Source: JASEHD01 sp964471945
GTDB lineage: Bacteria; Bacteroidota; Ignavibacteria; UBA10030; SZUA-254
Assembly (NCBI GenBank): GCA_964471945.1
Contig: CAYYIJ010000029.1
Span: forward strand, 1 to 24,297
Reading direction: 5' to 3'
DNA length: 24,297 nt
Shown here: positions 1 to 6,938 of the stretch, piece after piece
Position numbering within the stretch: the stretch's first letter is position 1
Layout of the letters: every line of letters starts with the position of its first letter
Notes under the pieces: generated by a model
Told to the model about the DNA's origin: nothing
Databases searched by the model: none
What the model saw: the letters and a program-made list of their open reading frames with translations, nothing else
Program-made: the position numbers and the translations under genes

Positions 1-111
1 TGCGATCCGAGGATTTAGTTCGCAGAAGTTTTATGCTACAGAGGCAGCATTTCGGATTATATTGCTCAGAAATCTTAGTACTCGTTGGATTAAAGTTTCT
101 AAAACAACGTG

Positions 112-126
112 TCCGCCTATGGCGGA
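112..126. repeat. Short perfect hairpin TCCGCC-TAT-GGCGGA
   Basis: Six-base perfect arms (112-117 and 121-126) surround a three-base loop. No U-tract follows, so this is not a standard terminator. It resembles the short GC-rich palindromes scattered in intergenic DNA of many bacteria; whether it is a repeat family in this genome cannot be seen from one window. Confidence 0.5.
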
Positions 127-135
127 ATTGCATTT

Positions 136-170
136 ACATAAGCAAATATAACACCTTATTTTGCTTATGT
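136..170. terminator. AT-rich 11-bp perfect stem-loop, possible weak bidirectional terminator
   Basis: The left arm 136-146 (ACATAAGCAAA) is perfectly complementary to the right arm 160-170, with a 13-base loop. The stem has only three G:C pairs and is followed by a T-rich but mixed stretch. It lies downstream of the minus-strand DUF4835 gene and possibly downstream of a gene outside the window on the plus strand, so it could end transcription in either direction. That role is inference. Confidence 0.35.
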
Positions 171-210
171 TTATATCATCTGCGTAACTTCAGTAAATAA
201 CCAAAAAAGG

Positions 211-254
211 TCACGCTGAGCTTGTAAGCCTTAGGCTTACTTGTCGAAGCGTGA
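211..254. repeat. Interrupted inverted repeat, TCACGCT...AGCGTGA type
   Basis: The outer arms TCACGCT (211-217) and AGCGTGA (248-254) pair, and the inner arms GTAAGCC (224-230) and GGCTTAC (234-240) pair, with an unpaired internal segment. It is immediately followed by a second hairpin that shares the core words GAGCTTG/CAAGCTC. It looks like a mobile palindromic intergenic element rather than a gene signal. Confidence 0.5.
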
Positions 255-268
255 ATTTGAGCAGGAAT

Positions 269-295
269 GTCATGGTTCGACAAGCTCACCATGAC
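269..295. repeat. Hairpin GTCATGGT...ACCATGAC enclosing TCGACAAGCTC
   Basis: Perfect eight-base arms (269-276 and 288-295) enclose the loop TCGACAAGCTC. The loop word CGACAAGCTCA recurs in reverse-complement-like form in the preceding element (GAGCTTG at 218-224). It lies about 30 bases beyond the stop codon of the minus-strand gene ending at 326. There is no T-tract in the minus-strand direction, so a terminator role is not supported. Confidence 0.5.
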
Positions 296-325
296 TATTA
301 CTTCATTTTTCAGATGTCTCAAGTT

Positions 326-1231
326 TTATCTTCTTTTTTCGTAATACTCATCATAAGTTTTTTGATGCTCAGGGTCTATCTCACTGAGCCGTGTGTAAAT
401 TTTGGGATTAGAATATTTCTGGAATGCCTCCGCAATCTCAAGATATTTTGTATCAAAGAAAGTCCGAATGACGAGACTTGGTTGGTTGATTTTTTGCCGA
501 AGTTTTCCTATCTTATCCAATGCCTGAAGCATTCGCTTCAGTGGTCTTGTTTTGTTAGTAAAGAGGGAATCTATTCCCCTGAAATGATAAATGTGAACCG
601 CCTTCCGGAAATCTTGGAACTTCGGATTAAGAAGCTCATCGATTAGTTGTGCGCGTGAGTATGTACCCTGAGATGCAAGGTCCCATCCTTTTGTATCAGT
701 CGCAGAGCCGCGTGCTGAGTTTACTATATCGAACGCTTTCTGAAAATAAGGAGTTCCGCCATTTGATGTGTATGTATCTGCATCGTATCCGAGAATCAGA
801 TACATATAAAAATCAATAAAACTTAATAATGGACTAAATCGTGAATCGATATGTGTTAGAGTTTGATTACGGATATATTCAAATTCCCATTTATCGTCCA
901 TCAATCGAACGATGGCGCTGTTACGTCCGGCTTTGTAAATTGGTCGTTGGCTGCCTATAAAAACCTGTGCCACGTATTGATGTTCGCCTTTGGTTCCCTG
1001 GATAGATATATCCATCGAGCATTTAATTTTTTGATCACCATAATCTTCCGTTGTCCAACGATAGGAATTGATGTATTGTTTAATCTGCTGAGTGAAATCG
1101 CTAAGATTATCGCGACTTCCTGATGCAGTGAGTGATTCAAGATTGAGTTTAACATCGCACTCGATTTCTTGTGCTGTTGACAGCGAAAGGAAAAGTAAAA
1201 AACATACAATGATTAAGAAATAGTATTTCAT
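326..1231 (-). CDS. porD: DUF4835 family exported protein (PorD-like, T9SS-associated)
   Basis: About 301 residues. An N-terminal signal peptide (roughly residues 1-20, ending SLSTAQ) precedes a mature part with the family's hallmark stretches: CDVKLNLESL near the start, INSYRWTTEDYGDQKIKCSM, the middle block FYMYLILGYDADTYTSNGG followed by KGWDL, and the late VIRTFFDTKYLEI. DUF4835 is found across Bacteroidetes and relatives, and some databases name it PorD, a protein needed for type IX secretion; I apply that name by family resemblance only. I chose the ATG at 1231, not the ATG seven codons upstream (1252), because GGAG lies seven bases ahead of it and the signal peptide then starts cleanly with MKYYFLII. 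It diverges from the barrel operon at 1328, so the 96-base gap probably holds two promoters. The T9SS-type sorting domain at 19459-19653 supports a T9SS in this organism. Confidence 0.8.
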   Translation of the reverse strand: MKYYFLIIVCFLLFLSLSTAQEIECDVKLNLESLTASGSRDNLSDFTQQIKQYINSYRWTTEDYGDQKIKCSMDISIQGTKGEHQYVAQVFIGSQRPIYKAGRNSAIVRLMDDKWEFEYIRNQTLTHIDSRFSPLLSFIDFYMYLILGYDADTYTSNGGTPYFQKAFDIVNSARGSATDTKGWDLASQGTYSRAQLIDELLNPKFQDFRKAVHIYHFRGIDSLFTNKTRPLKRMLQALDKIGKLRQKINQPSLVIRTFFDTKYLEIAEAFQKYSNPKIYTRLSEIDPEHQKTYDEYYEKRR

Positions 1232-1278
1232 TTTGAACTCCAGATTGTTCATAAAATATAGATAATTGATTCCAAATG

Positions 1279-1308
1279 TTCAAGTTAATAATAAAAAAAG
1301 TATAAAAT
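1279..1308 (+). promoter_or_regulatory. Possible promoter of the barrel operon
   Basis: A weak -35 (TTCAAG, 1279-1284) and a good -10 (TAAAAT, 1303-1308, within TATAAAAT) are 18 bases apart, 20 bases ahead of the start codon at 1328. The very AT-rich context makes chance matches likely. Confidence 0.3.
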
Positions 1309-1314
1309 AAAGAT

Positions 1315-1322
1315 AAAGGAGG
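1315..1322 (+). promoter_or_regulatory. Strong Shine-Dalgarno site AAAGGAGG
   Basis: A near-perfect anti-16S match five bases upstream of the ATG at 1328 fixes that start. It also shows the organism uses Shine-Dalgarno initiation, which is often weak in Bacteroidetes proper. Confidence 0.75.
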
Positions 1323-1327
1323 TTGAA

Positions 1328-2143
1328 ATGTGGAAATTTCTACTGTTTTATATAGTATTAGCCGAGAGCTTGATGGGTGGATTCGAGCAACGAGAAGTTG
1401 GAGCTCGGTCATCTGCGTTTGGTAATACCTTTGTTGGTTTAGCCGACGACGTATGGGCGATTCATTTTAATGTGGCAGGTTTGGCAGGGCTTAGTAATTA
1501 TCAGGTATCTGTTTTCTATTCACCACAACCATTAGGATTATCTGAGCTCTCCCTTTCATCATTTGCAGCAGCGATACCGACGAGGGATGGTGTGGTTTGT
1601 TTATCCGCACGGAGATACGGATTTGAGTTATATCGCGAACTGTCTGGCTCGCTTGCTTATTCCAATATTATAACGGGAATTCATTTAGGTATTAATCTGA
1701 ATTACCACATGGTATCCATTAAAAATTATGGTTCAGCCGGTGCTCTCGGTATCGATCTCGGAATCCTTATTCCGTTAATAGATAAACTTCGATGGGGTAT
1801 ATCAATGAAAAATATTAACTCTCCAAAGATTGGAAGCTCTTCTGAAAAAATACCACAGTGTTTAACAGGTGGTTTTGCATTTCTTCCATTAGAAAATCTC
1901 AGCCTGATGCTCGATGTTCAGAAGGAAACTTCTTTCGAGCCGTCTACAAGATTTGGTTTCGAGTATCGGGTAGTTGATGCAATAGCTTTGCGCGGTGGGT
2001 ATTGTAATGAACCTGCTTCGTATTCAACTGGAATCGGAATCCGATATTCTTTTTTTAGCATAGATTACGCAGTATCAATCCATCCAATTTTAGGCTGGAC
2101 GCACTCTTTCTCTGTAACAATTCAAAGGGAGCAGCAACCATGA
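1328..2143 (+). CDS. PorV/PorQ-like outer-membrane beta-barrel protein
   Basis: 271 residues. The N-terminus is a short hydrophobic export signal (MWKFLLFYIVLAES). It is followed by the sequence typical of the PorV/PorQ (UPF0164, FadL-like) group: a VGARSSAFGNTFVGLADDVW block and then NVAGLAGL, equivalent to the GARAxGMGxAFVAxADDxxAxxxNPAGL pattern. The rest alternates short amphipathic strands and turns consistent with a barrel, ending FSVTIQREQQP. PorV and PorQ carry or release T9SS cargo at the cell surface in Bacteroidetes, but many paralogues in this phylum group have no assigned role, so cargo handling here is only possible. A strong Shine-Dalgarno site supports the start. It overlaps the next gene by four bases (ATGA), indicating co-translation with the larger barrel at 2140. 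Confidence 0.75.
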   Translation: MWKFLLFYIVLAESLMGGFEQREVGARSSAFGNTFVGLADDVWAIHFNVAGLAGLSNYQVSVFYSPQPLGLSELSLSSFAAAIPTRDGVVCLSARRYGFELYRELSGSLAYSNIITGIHLGINLNYHMVSIKNYGSAGALGIDLGILIPLIDKLRWGISMKNINSPKIGSSSEKIPQCLTGGFAFLPLENLSLMLDVQKETSFEPSTRFGFEYRVVDAIALRGGYCNEPASYSTGIGIRYSFFSIDYAVSIHPILGWTHSFSVTIQREQQP

Positions 2144-3915
2144 ATAATCAAAGAAGATTATTCGGATTGTTTTTGTTTCTCATATCCCTCAACATTGTTA
2201 GTGAAGCACGGTTCGATTCGCTAATGGTTAACGATTCACTCTCTGTTGAAATCAGACTTGAGGAGATTGTTGAACAAAGTCGAGAAGATGAAGATTCTCC
2301 TCTGCTAGATTTTCTGCTTGGAGATCAAATGAAAAAGAGCGTAGAAATTCGTTCAAGATTAATAAAGCGTCTTGAATCTACGGCAGGTATCCGAAATGGA
2401 GCATATGAAGGTTCTGCAATAAAATCGTATCAGCGGATGAATCTAAGAATCGGTGAACATATTTCTGGCGGACTGTTGCTGGAAAAAGATGCAGGTGAGA
2501 TGCGATATTCAGATTTCGTGACTGGTAATATAGCATTTTCAAACGTTGGTCCGTTCTCAAAAATAATTTTTGGAGATTATTATGTTGAAGCAGGTCAAGG
2601 AGTGGTATTGTGGCGTGGATATGACATCTCTAAAGGAGCGAGTGTTATTTTACCAGCTCATCGAAAAGGTTCAGGTATCAAACAATATTGTTCATCGGGA
2701 GAGAATGAGTATTTTAGAGGTGCAGCCGCACATCTAAAATTAGGCAGCATTATGCCGATGGTTTTCTATTCGAATACACATCGGAGTGCTTACATTGATT
2801 CAATCGGCAACATCACGAGCTTTTATACATCAGGGTATTTTAGAACTATTTCGGAACGTAATAAACGAAACAATTTCTCTGAAAGATTGTTTGGTGTTCG
2901 ATGCTTTTATGAGATAACACGAAATGATCACGTGGGTTTTACATTTTACAATACTATGTTTTCGCGCTCGCTATATTTACAAAAAGCTAATCGCTTTTTT
3001 GATAATTCTTATTCAATATTTTCCATTGATTATAATTTTTCGATTACATCAGTATGTATTTTCGGAGAATGGGCAAGAAGTAATCAGGTGATCGGGGGGA
3101 ATAGCGGCTTACTGTTTCATGTTTCAGAAGGGGTGAAGATTATTACAACTATTCGATCTTATCCATATAGTTTTATTAGTTTGCATGGCTTAGCATTTGG
3201 TGAGCGGACTTCCAACGAACAGGGATTCTATATCGGTTTACAATTTCAACCGCTGAAGTATATGAAGATATCATCCTACTCCGATATTTTTTATTTACCG
3301 CAGCCGCAAAATCATTTGTTTCCATCGCAAGGGAAAGATATATTTGCTCAAATTGAGGTGAAACCAAATCCTCGGTTGAATATTCTTACACGCTATAGGA
3401 GCAAAGTCGGTGATAAATCACAATCGCGGGTTAATGATTTTGGTTTTTTAACATCGGTTAATGGGAGAATCAACAAACAAACGGTTCGTTTGAATGTCGA
3501 TTACCTGTTGACGCGTAAGGTAAAAATTCGGGGTAGGATTGATAAGCTTTATCTAATCGAGAATGTTACAAATAAAAGTGAGAAAGGAATTGTCTTCATA
3601 CAAGATTTATCATTTAATCCAGTTGATAAACTGAGTTTGAGTCTTCGTGTCGCATATTTTCGTTCAGATTCCTATCAGTCCGGTATTTATGAATATGAAC
3701 GAGACTTAGATGGTGTTCTTACGCTTCCAATTCTTTATGGGGAAGGTATTCGTTGGTATTTTCTTTTTAAATACAAACCATTCGAAGGACTCACAATATC
3801 AGCAAAGTACACCGACCACATCCGTGACGATGTGAAGAAAATCGGAAGTGGATTAGACCAGATCCAAAGCAATGAAGATAGTCGAGTTGGAGTACAGGTG
3901 GATATTAGATTTTAG
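2140..3915 (+). CDS. Large outer-membrane beta-barrel protein (barrel region of HhH/ComEA-type proteins)
   Basis: 591 residues with an N-terminal signal peptide (about 1-23, FGLFLFLISLNIVSEA). A short charged linker (about 30-70) leads into a long beta-rich region with aromatic strand ends and a C-terminal aromatic residue (VGVQVDIRF), as expected for outer-membrane insertion. The segment around 140-200 (GDYYVEAGQGVVLWRGYD, then KGSGIKQY and FRGAAAHLKLG) matches my memory of the barrel part of Bacteroidetes/Ignavibacteria proteins annotated as helix-hairpin-helix domain-containing. Those proteins carry HhH/ComEA-like repeats at the N-terminus; here only the charged linker is present and no clear GIG-type HhH motif is visible. 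The start overlaps the upstream barrel gene by four bases (ATGA), so the two are probably made together. The function is unknown; DNA uptake or surface transport would be guesses. Confidence 0.65.
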   Translation: MNNQRRLFGLFLFLISLNIVSEARFDSLMVNDSLSVEIRLEEIVEQSREDEDSPLLDFLLGDQMKKSVEIRSRLIKRLESTAGIRNGAYEGSAIKSYQRMNLRIGEHISGGLLLEKDAGEMRYSDFVTGNIAFSNVGPFSKIIFGDYYVEAGQGVVLWRGYDISKGASVILPAHRKGSGIKQYCSSGENEYFRGAAAHLKLGSIMPMVFYSNTHRSAYIDSIGNITSFYTSGYFRTISERNKRNNFSERLFGVRCFYEITRNDHVGFTFYNTMFSRSLYLQKANRFFDNSYSIFSIDYNFSITSVCIFGEWARSNQVIGGNSGLLFHVSEGVKIITTIRSYPYSFISLHGLAFGERTSNEQGFYIGLQFQPLKYMKISSYSDIFYLPQPQNHLFPSQGKDIFAQIEVKPNPRLNILTRYRSKVGDKSQSRVNDFGFLTSVNGRINKQTVRLNVDYLLTRKVKIRGRIDKLYLIENVTNKSEKGIVFIQDLSFNPVDKLSLSLRVAYFRSDSYQSGIYEYERDLDGVLTLPILYGEGIRWYFLFKYKPFEGLTISAKYTDHIRDDVKKIGSGLDQIQSNEDSRVGVQVDIRF

Positions 3916-4045
3916 ATTACAGGTTTCAGCGGAAACTGTCTTGACCTTCATTCATTCCTACCTCAATCCACATCACTTCAACACTCCAATTATCCACTAC
4001 TATCTTTGTTCTTCCCAGCCCTTTTTCTTATTTTGATTATCACAA

Positions 4046-5152
4046 ATGACATATTCAAACAAAAATAAAAAAGTTGTTGTAGCAATGAGCGGTGGAGTAG
4101 ACTCCTCTGTTGCAGCGGCGCTGCTTCTTGAGCAAGGGTATAATGTCATCGGTGTTACGATGAAAATGTTCGAATTCGAGGAAGTTGGCGGGAACATCAA
4201 TCGCGAATCGTCATGCTGTGGACTTGATTCATTTAACGATGCACGAATGGTTTCAGTAAAGTTAGGCATCCCACACTATATAATTGATTTCTCAGAACAA
4301 TTTAGTCGAGATGTTATCGATAATTTTGTCAATGAATATAAAAATGGACGGACACCAAATCCTTGCATAATCTGCAACACGAAAATCAAATGGGGAGAGC
4401 TATTAAAAAAGGCAGATACATTAGGTGCAGAATATATTGCAACAGGGCATTATGCCAAAATCATATTTGATGAACAAACAAAGAGATATAATATACTCCG
4501 CGCCCGCGATGTTGAAAAAGATCAGACCTATGCATTGTGGGAGTTGACTCAGGATGCCTTGAGCCGAACGATTTTTCCACTGGGTGATTTAACAAAATCG
4601 GAAGTGCGTCAAATTGCAGCTAAGCACAAACTAAATACTGCGGCGAAGGAAGAAAGTTTCGAGATTTGTTTCGTGGCTGATAATGATTATCGAAGATTTC
4701 TGAGAGAGAGATTTAAAAAAATGAACGAGAACATTTCTGAGGGTGACATTATCTTCGATGGTAAAGTTGTCGGGAAACATAATGGTATTTCTTTTTATAC
4801 AATCGGACAGCGGAGTGGCATTGGTGCATACGGTGAAAAAGTATATGTAACTGAAATCGATCCCCAGAAAAATATTGTAAAGATCGGAAAGAATCAGGCT
4901 TTACTCCACAGCAGCTTGATTGCGGAGGATATAAATCTGATTAGTGTGGCGAACATCGAGCATGGTATGCGAATTCAGGCGATGGTTCGCTATAAGGATA
5001 CATCCACTGCCGCAACAGTTTATCCTGATGGCAAACGAAAAATCCGAGTTGTATTTGATGAACCAAAGCGAGCGATTACACCTGGGCAATCATTAGTGAT
5101 GTATGATGGAGAAAAATTAGTGGGGGGTGGAGTGATTGAGAGAATAATCTGA
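4046..5152 (+). CDS. mnmA: tRNA-specific 2-thiouridylase MnmA
   Basis: 368 residues, normal for the family. MnmA makes 2-thiouridine at position 34 of tRNAs for Lys, Glu and Gln, using ATP and sulfur from a persulfide relay. Visible signatures are the N-type ATP pyrophosphatase P-loop SGGVDSS (15-21), the nucleophile cysteine in TPNPCIICN (C107), ATGHYAKI (132-139), and the second catalytic cysteine in FEICFV (C208). EKDQTYALW follows the central domain, and YTIGQRSGIG marks the start of the C-terminal beta-barrel region. No Shine-Dalgarno is evident before the ATG, but the start gives the expected N-terminus directly ahead of the P-loop. It stands alone: 130 bases after the barrel gene and 82 bases before pccB. 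Confidence 0.96.
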   Translation: MTYSNKNKKVVVAMSGGVDSSVAAALLLEQGYNVIGVTMKMFEFEEVGGNINRESSCCGLDSFNDARMVSVKLGIPHYIIDFSEQFSRDVIDNFVNEYKNGRTPNPCIICNTKIKWGELLKKADTLGAEYIATGHYAKIIFDEQTKRYNILRARDVEKDQTYALWELTQDALSRTIFPLGDLTKSEVRQIAAKHKLNTAAKEESFEICFVADNDYRRFLRERFKKMNENISEGDIIFDGKVVGKHNGISFYTIGQRSGIGAYGEKVYVTEIDPQKNIVKIGKNQALLHSSLIAEDINLISVANIEHGMRIQAMVRYKDTSTAATVYPDGKRKIRVVFDEPKRAITPGQSLVMYDGEKLVGGGVIERII

Positions 5153-5234
5153 GAGGTTTATTTTGTTTCACGATCATTATCGCTTGATATCCACATCATC
5201 TTTCACTATATTTTCAAACATTAAATAATTATTA

Positions 5235-6806
5235 ATGACGATGAAGATGTCGATACAACATGAAGCCGATAAACTTAAACAATTAAATGAATTAAAAGAA
5301 AAAGCCAAATTGGGCGGCGGTGAAAAACGCATTGAAGACCAGCATAAGAAAGGCAAGCTTACTGCTCGGGAGCGTATTGAAGTCCTACTCGACCGTAACA
5401 GCTTCGAAGAGATTGATACACTTGTGGAACATCGCTCTCACGATTTTGGTTTAGATAAACAGAAAATTCTTGGTGATGGAGTTGTAACCGGTACAGGTAC
5501 TATCGACGGCAGATTGGTGTTTGTCTTCAGTCAGGATTTTACAGTCTTCGGCGGCTCACTATCGGAATCTCATGCTGAAAAGATTTGTAAAATAATGGAT
5601 ATGGCGATGAAGGTTGGTGCCCCGATTATTGGGTTGAACGATTCTGGTGGTGCGCGAATTCAGGAAGGTGTAGTAAGTCTTGGTGGATATGCTGATATTT
5701 TTCTCCGTAACACGTTAGCATCAGGAGTTATACCACAAATCTCAGCAGTGATGGGCCCGTGCGCAGGCGGGGCTGTTTACTCACCAGCAATCACCGACTT
5801 TACTTTCATGGTAAAGAACACGAGTTACATGTTTGTTACAGGTCCTAATGTTGTGAAAACTGTTACCCATGAGGATGTAACATCCGAAGATTTAGGTGGT
5901 GCGGTTACTCACGCCACAAAATCCGGTGTAGCGCACCTCGCATGTGAAAATGAAATCGATTGTCTGCAGGCGATCCGCAAACTAATGAGTTTTATTCCTC
6001 CGAACAATTTAGACGATTCACCGTTTGTACAAACCAAAGACGATCCAAACAGAAAGGAGGATAAACTCAATTCCATCGTACCGGAAAATCCAAACAAACC
6101 ATACGACATGAAAGAAGTCATTCACCTTATCGTAGATGATAATGATTTCTTCGAAGTGCATGATTTATACGCACAAAACATTATTGTTGGATTTGCCCGG
6201 CTTGGTGGGAAATCAGTTGGTGTTGTTGCGAACCAACCTGCTGTGTTAGCAGGAGTGTTGGATATTGATTCTTCAATCAAGGGCGCACGATTCGTTCGAT
6301 TTTGTGATGCGTTCAATATTCCCCTCATCGTATTTGAGGATGTTCCTGGATTTCTTCCGGGAACAGATCAAGAATGGCGGGGGATAATAAAGCATGGTGC
6401 TAAACTCTTATATGCTTTTTGTGAGGCAACCGTTCCAAAAATAACTGTCATTACACGTAAAGCTTATGGTGGTGCATATGATGTGATGAATTCGAAGCAT
6501 GTTCGGGGTGATTTTAACTTCGCTTGGCCCTCGGCAGAAATTGCCGTAATGGGTCCTAAGGGTGCGGTCGAAATTATTTTCAGAAAAGAAATTGAAAAGG
6601 CAACGGATAAAGAAAATGCTCTGAATGAACAGGTAGAAGTATATAGGAGAAAGTTTGCCAATCCATATATTGCCGCTGCTCGTGGATACTTAGATGATAT
6701 AATTGAACCCAGCGAAACCCGCCCCCGATTAATTCGTGCATTTCAAATCCTCGAAAACAAGGTAGATTCAAATCCTAAAAAAAAGCATGGAAATATTCCA
6801 TTATAA
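5235..6806 (+). CDS. pccB: Acyl-CoA carboxylase carboxyltransferase subunit (propionyl-CoA carboxylase beta, PccB-like)
   Basis: 523 residues, full length. It transfers the carboxyl group from carboxybiotin to an acyl-CoA, most likely propionyl-CoA to give methylmalonyl-CoA. Visible features are the N-terminal crotonase-fold half with DSGGARIQEG (136-145) and GPCAGGAVYSPA (174-185), and the C-terminal half with DVPGFLPGTDQEW (369-381), RKAYGGAYDVM (408-418) and the terminal KKHGNIPL. The Asp in AYDVM (416) aligns with the residue linked to propionyl over acetyl preference in actinobacterial PccB, where acetyl-preferring relatives have a hydrophobic residue. No biotin carboxylase, biotin carrier or methylmalonyl-CoA epimerase gene lies beside it, so partners must be encoded elsewhere. 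Two more ATGs lie within the first five codons, so the exact start may shift slightly. A decarboxylase-linked or methylmalonyl-CoA transcarboxylase role is an alternative. Confidence 0.93.
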   Translation: MTMKMSIQHEADKLKQLNELKEKAKLGGGEKRIEDQHKKGKLTARERIEVLLDRNSFEEIDTLVEHRSHDFGLDKQKILGDGVVTGTGTIDGRLVFVFSQDFTVFGGSLSESHAEKICKIMDMAMKVGAPIIGLNDSGGARIQEGVVSLGGYADIFLRNTLASGVIPQISAVMGPCAGGAVYSPAITDFTFMVKNTSYMFVTGPNVVKTVTHEDVTSEDLGGAVTHATKSGVAHLACENEIDCLQAIRKLMSFIPPNNLDDSPFVQTKDDPNRKEDKLNSIVPENPNKPYDMKEVIHLIVDDNDFFEVHDLYAQNIIVGFARLGGKSVGVVANQPAVLAGVLDIDSSIKGARFVRFCDAFNIPLIVFEDVPGFLPGTDQEWRGIIKHGAKLLYAFCEATVPKITVITRKAYGGAYDVMNSKHVRGDFNFAWPSAEIAVMGPKGAVEIIFRKEIEKATDKENALNEQVEVYRRKFANPYIAAARGYLDDIIEPSETRPRLIRAFQILENKVDSNPKKKHGNIPL

Positions 6807-6868
6807 GAGAATAATCATCAGACTATCCCTATTTTTGTGCGATTTACTACATTCTTTTAAAAAAGTAC

Positions 6869-6897
6869 TTGACATTTTCTTCTAAATACTATATATT
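6869..6897 (+). promoter_or_regulatory. Near-consensus sigma70 promoter for the lytic transglycosylase gene
   Basis: A perfect -35 TTGACA (6869-6874) and the -10 TATATT (6892-6897, five of six consensus bases) are separated by 17 bases. Transcription would start near 6904, about 35 bases ahead of the TTG start codon. Confidence 0.65.
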
Positions 6898-6938
6898 TCA
6901 ACAATTGTTTTTATTATATTGTTAAAATTTTTAGATTA

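Larger units (their letters stand above)
1..325. other. Gene-free repeat-rich segment at the window edge
   Basis: No convincing coding sequence is visible. The plus-strand frame starting at base 3 is open to about 200, but its translation has no recognisable family features and it runs through the hairpins. The 5' part (1-110) could be the tail or remnant of a gene outside the window. The rest is the set of stem-loops listed separately plus the word TGCGTAACTTCAG at 181-193, which recurs with one mismatch near 24216. Confidence 0.4.

Noticed and set aside
3..200. Open frame from the left edge as a partial gene
   Set aside because: The translation is low in family-like features and crosses two hairpins; it may be a gene remnant but cannot be supported.
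251..646. Plus-strand open frame of 131 codons opposite the DUF4835 gene
   Set aside because: The minus-strand frame has a signal peptide and clear family motifs; this one has none and begins in a hairpin repeat.
3920..3938. Hairpin after the barrel gene as a terminator
   Set aside because: A seven-pair stem with a bulge can form, but no T-tract follows, so a terminator call is not supported.
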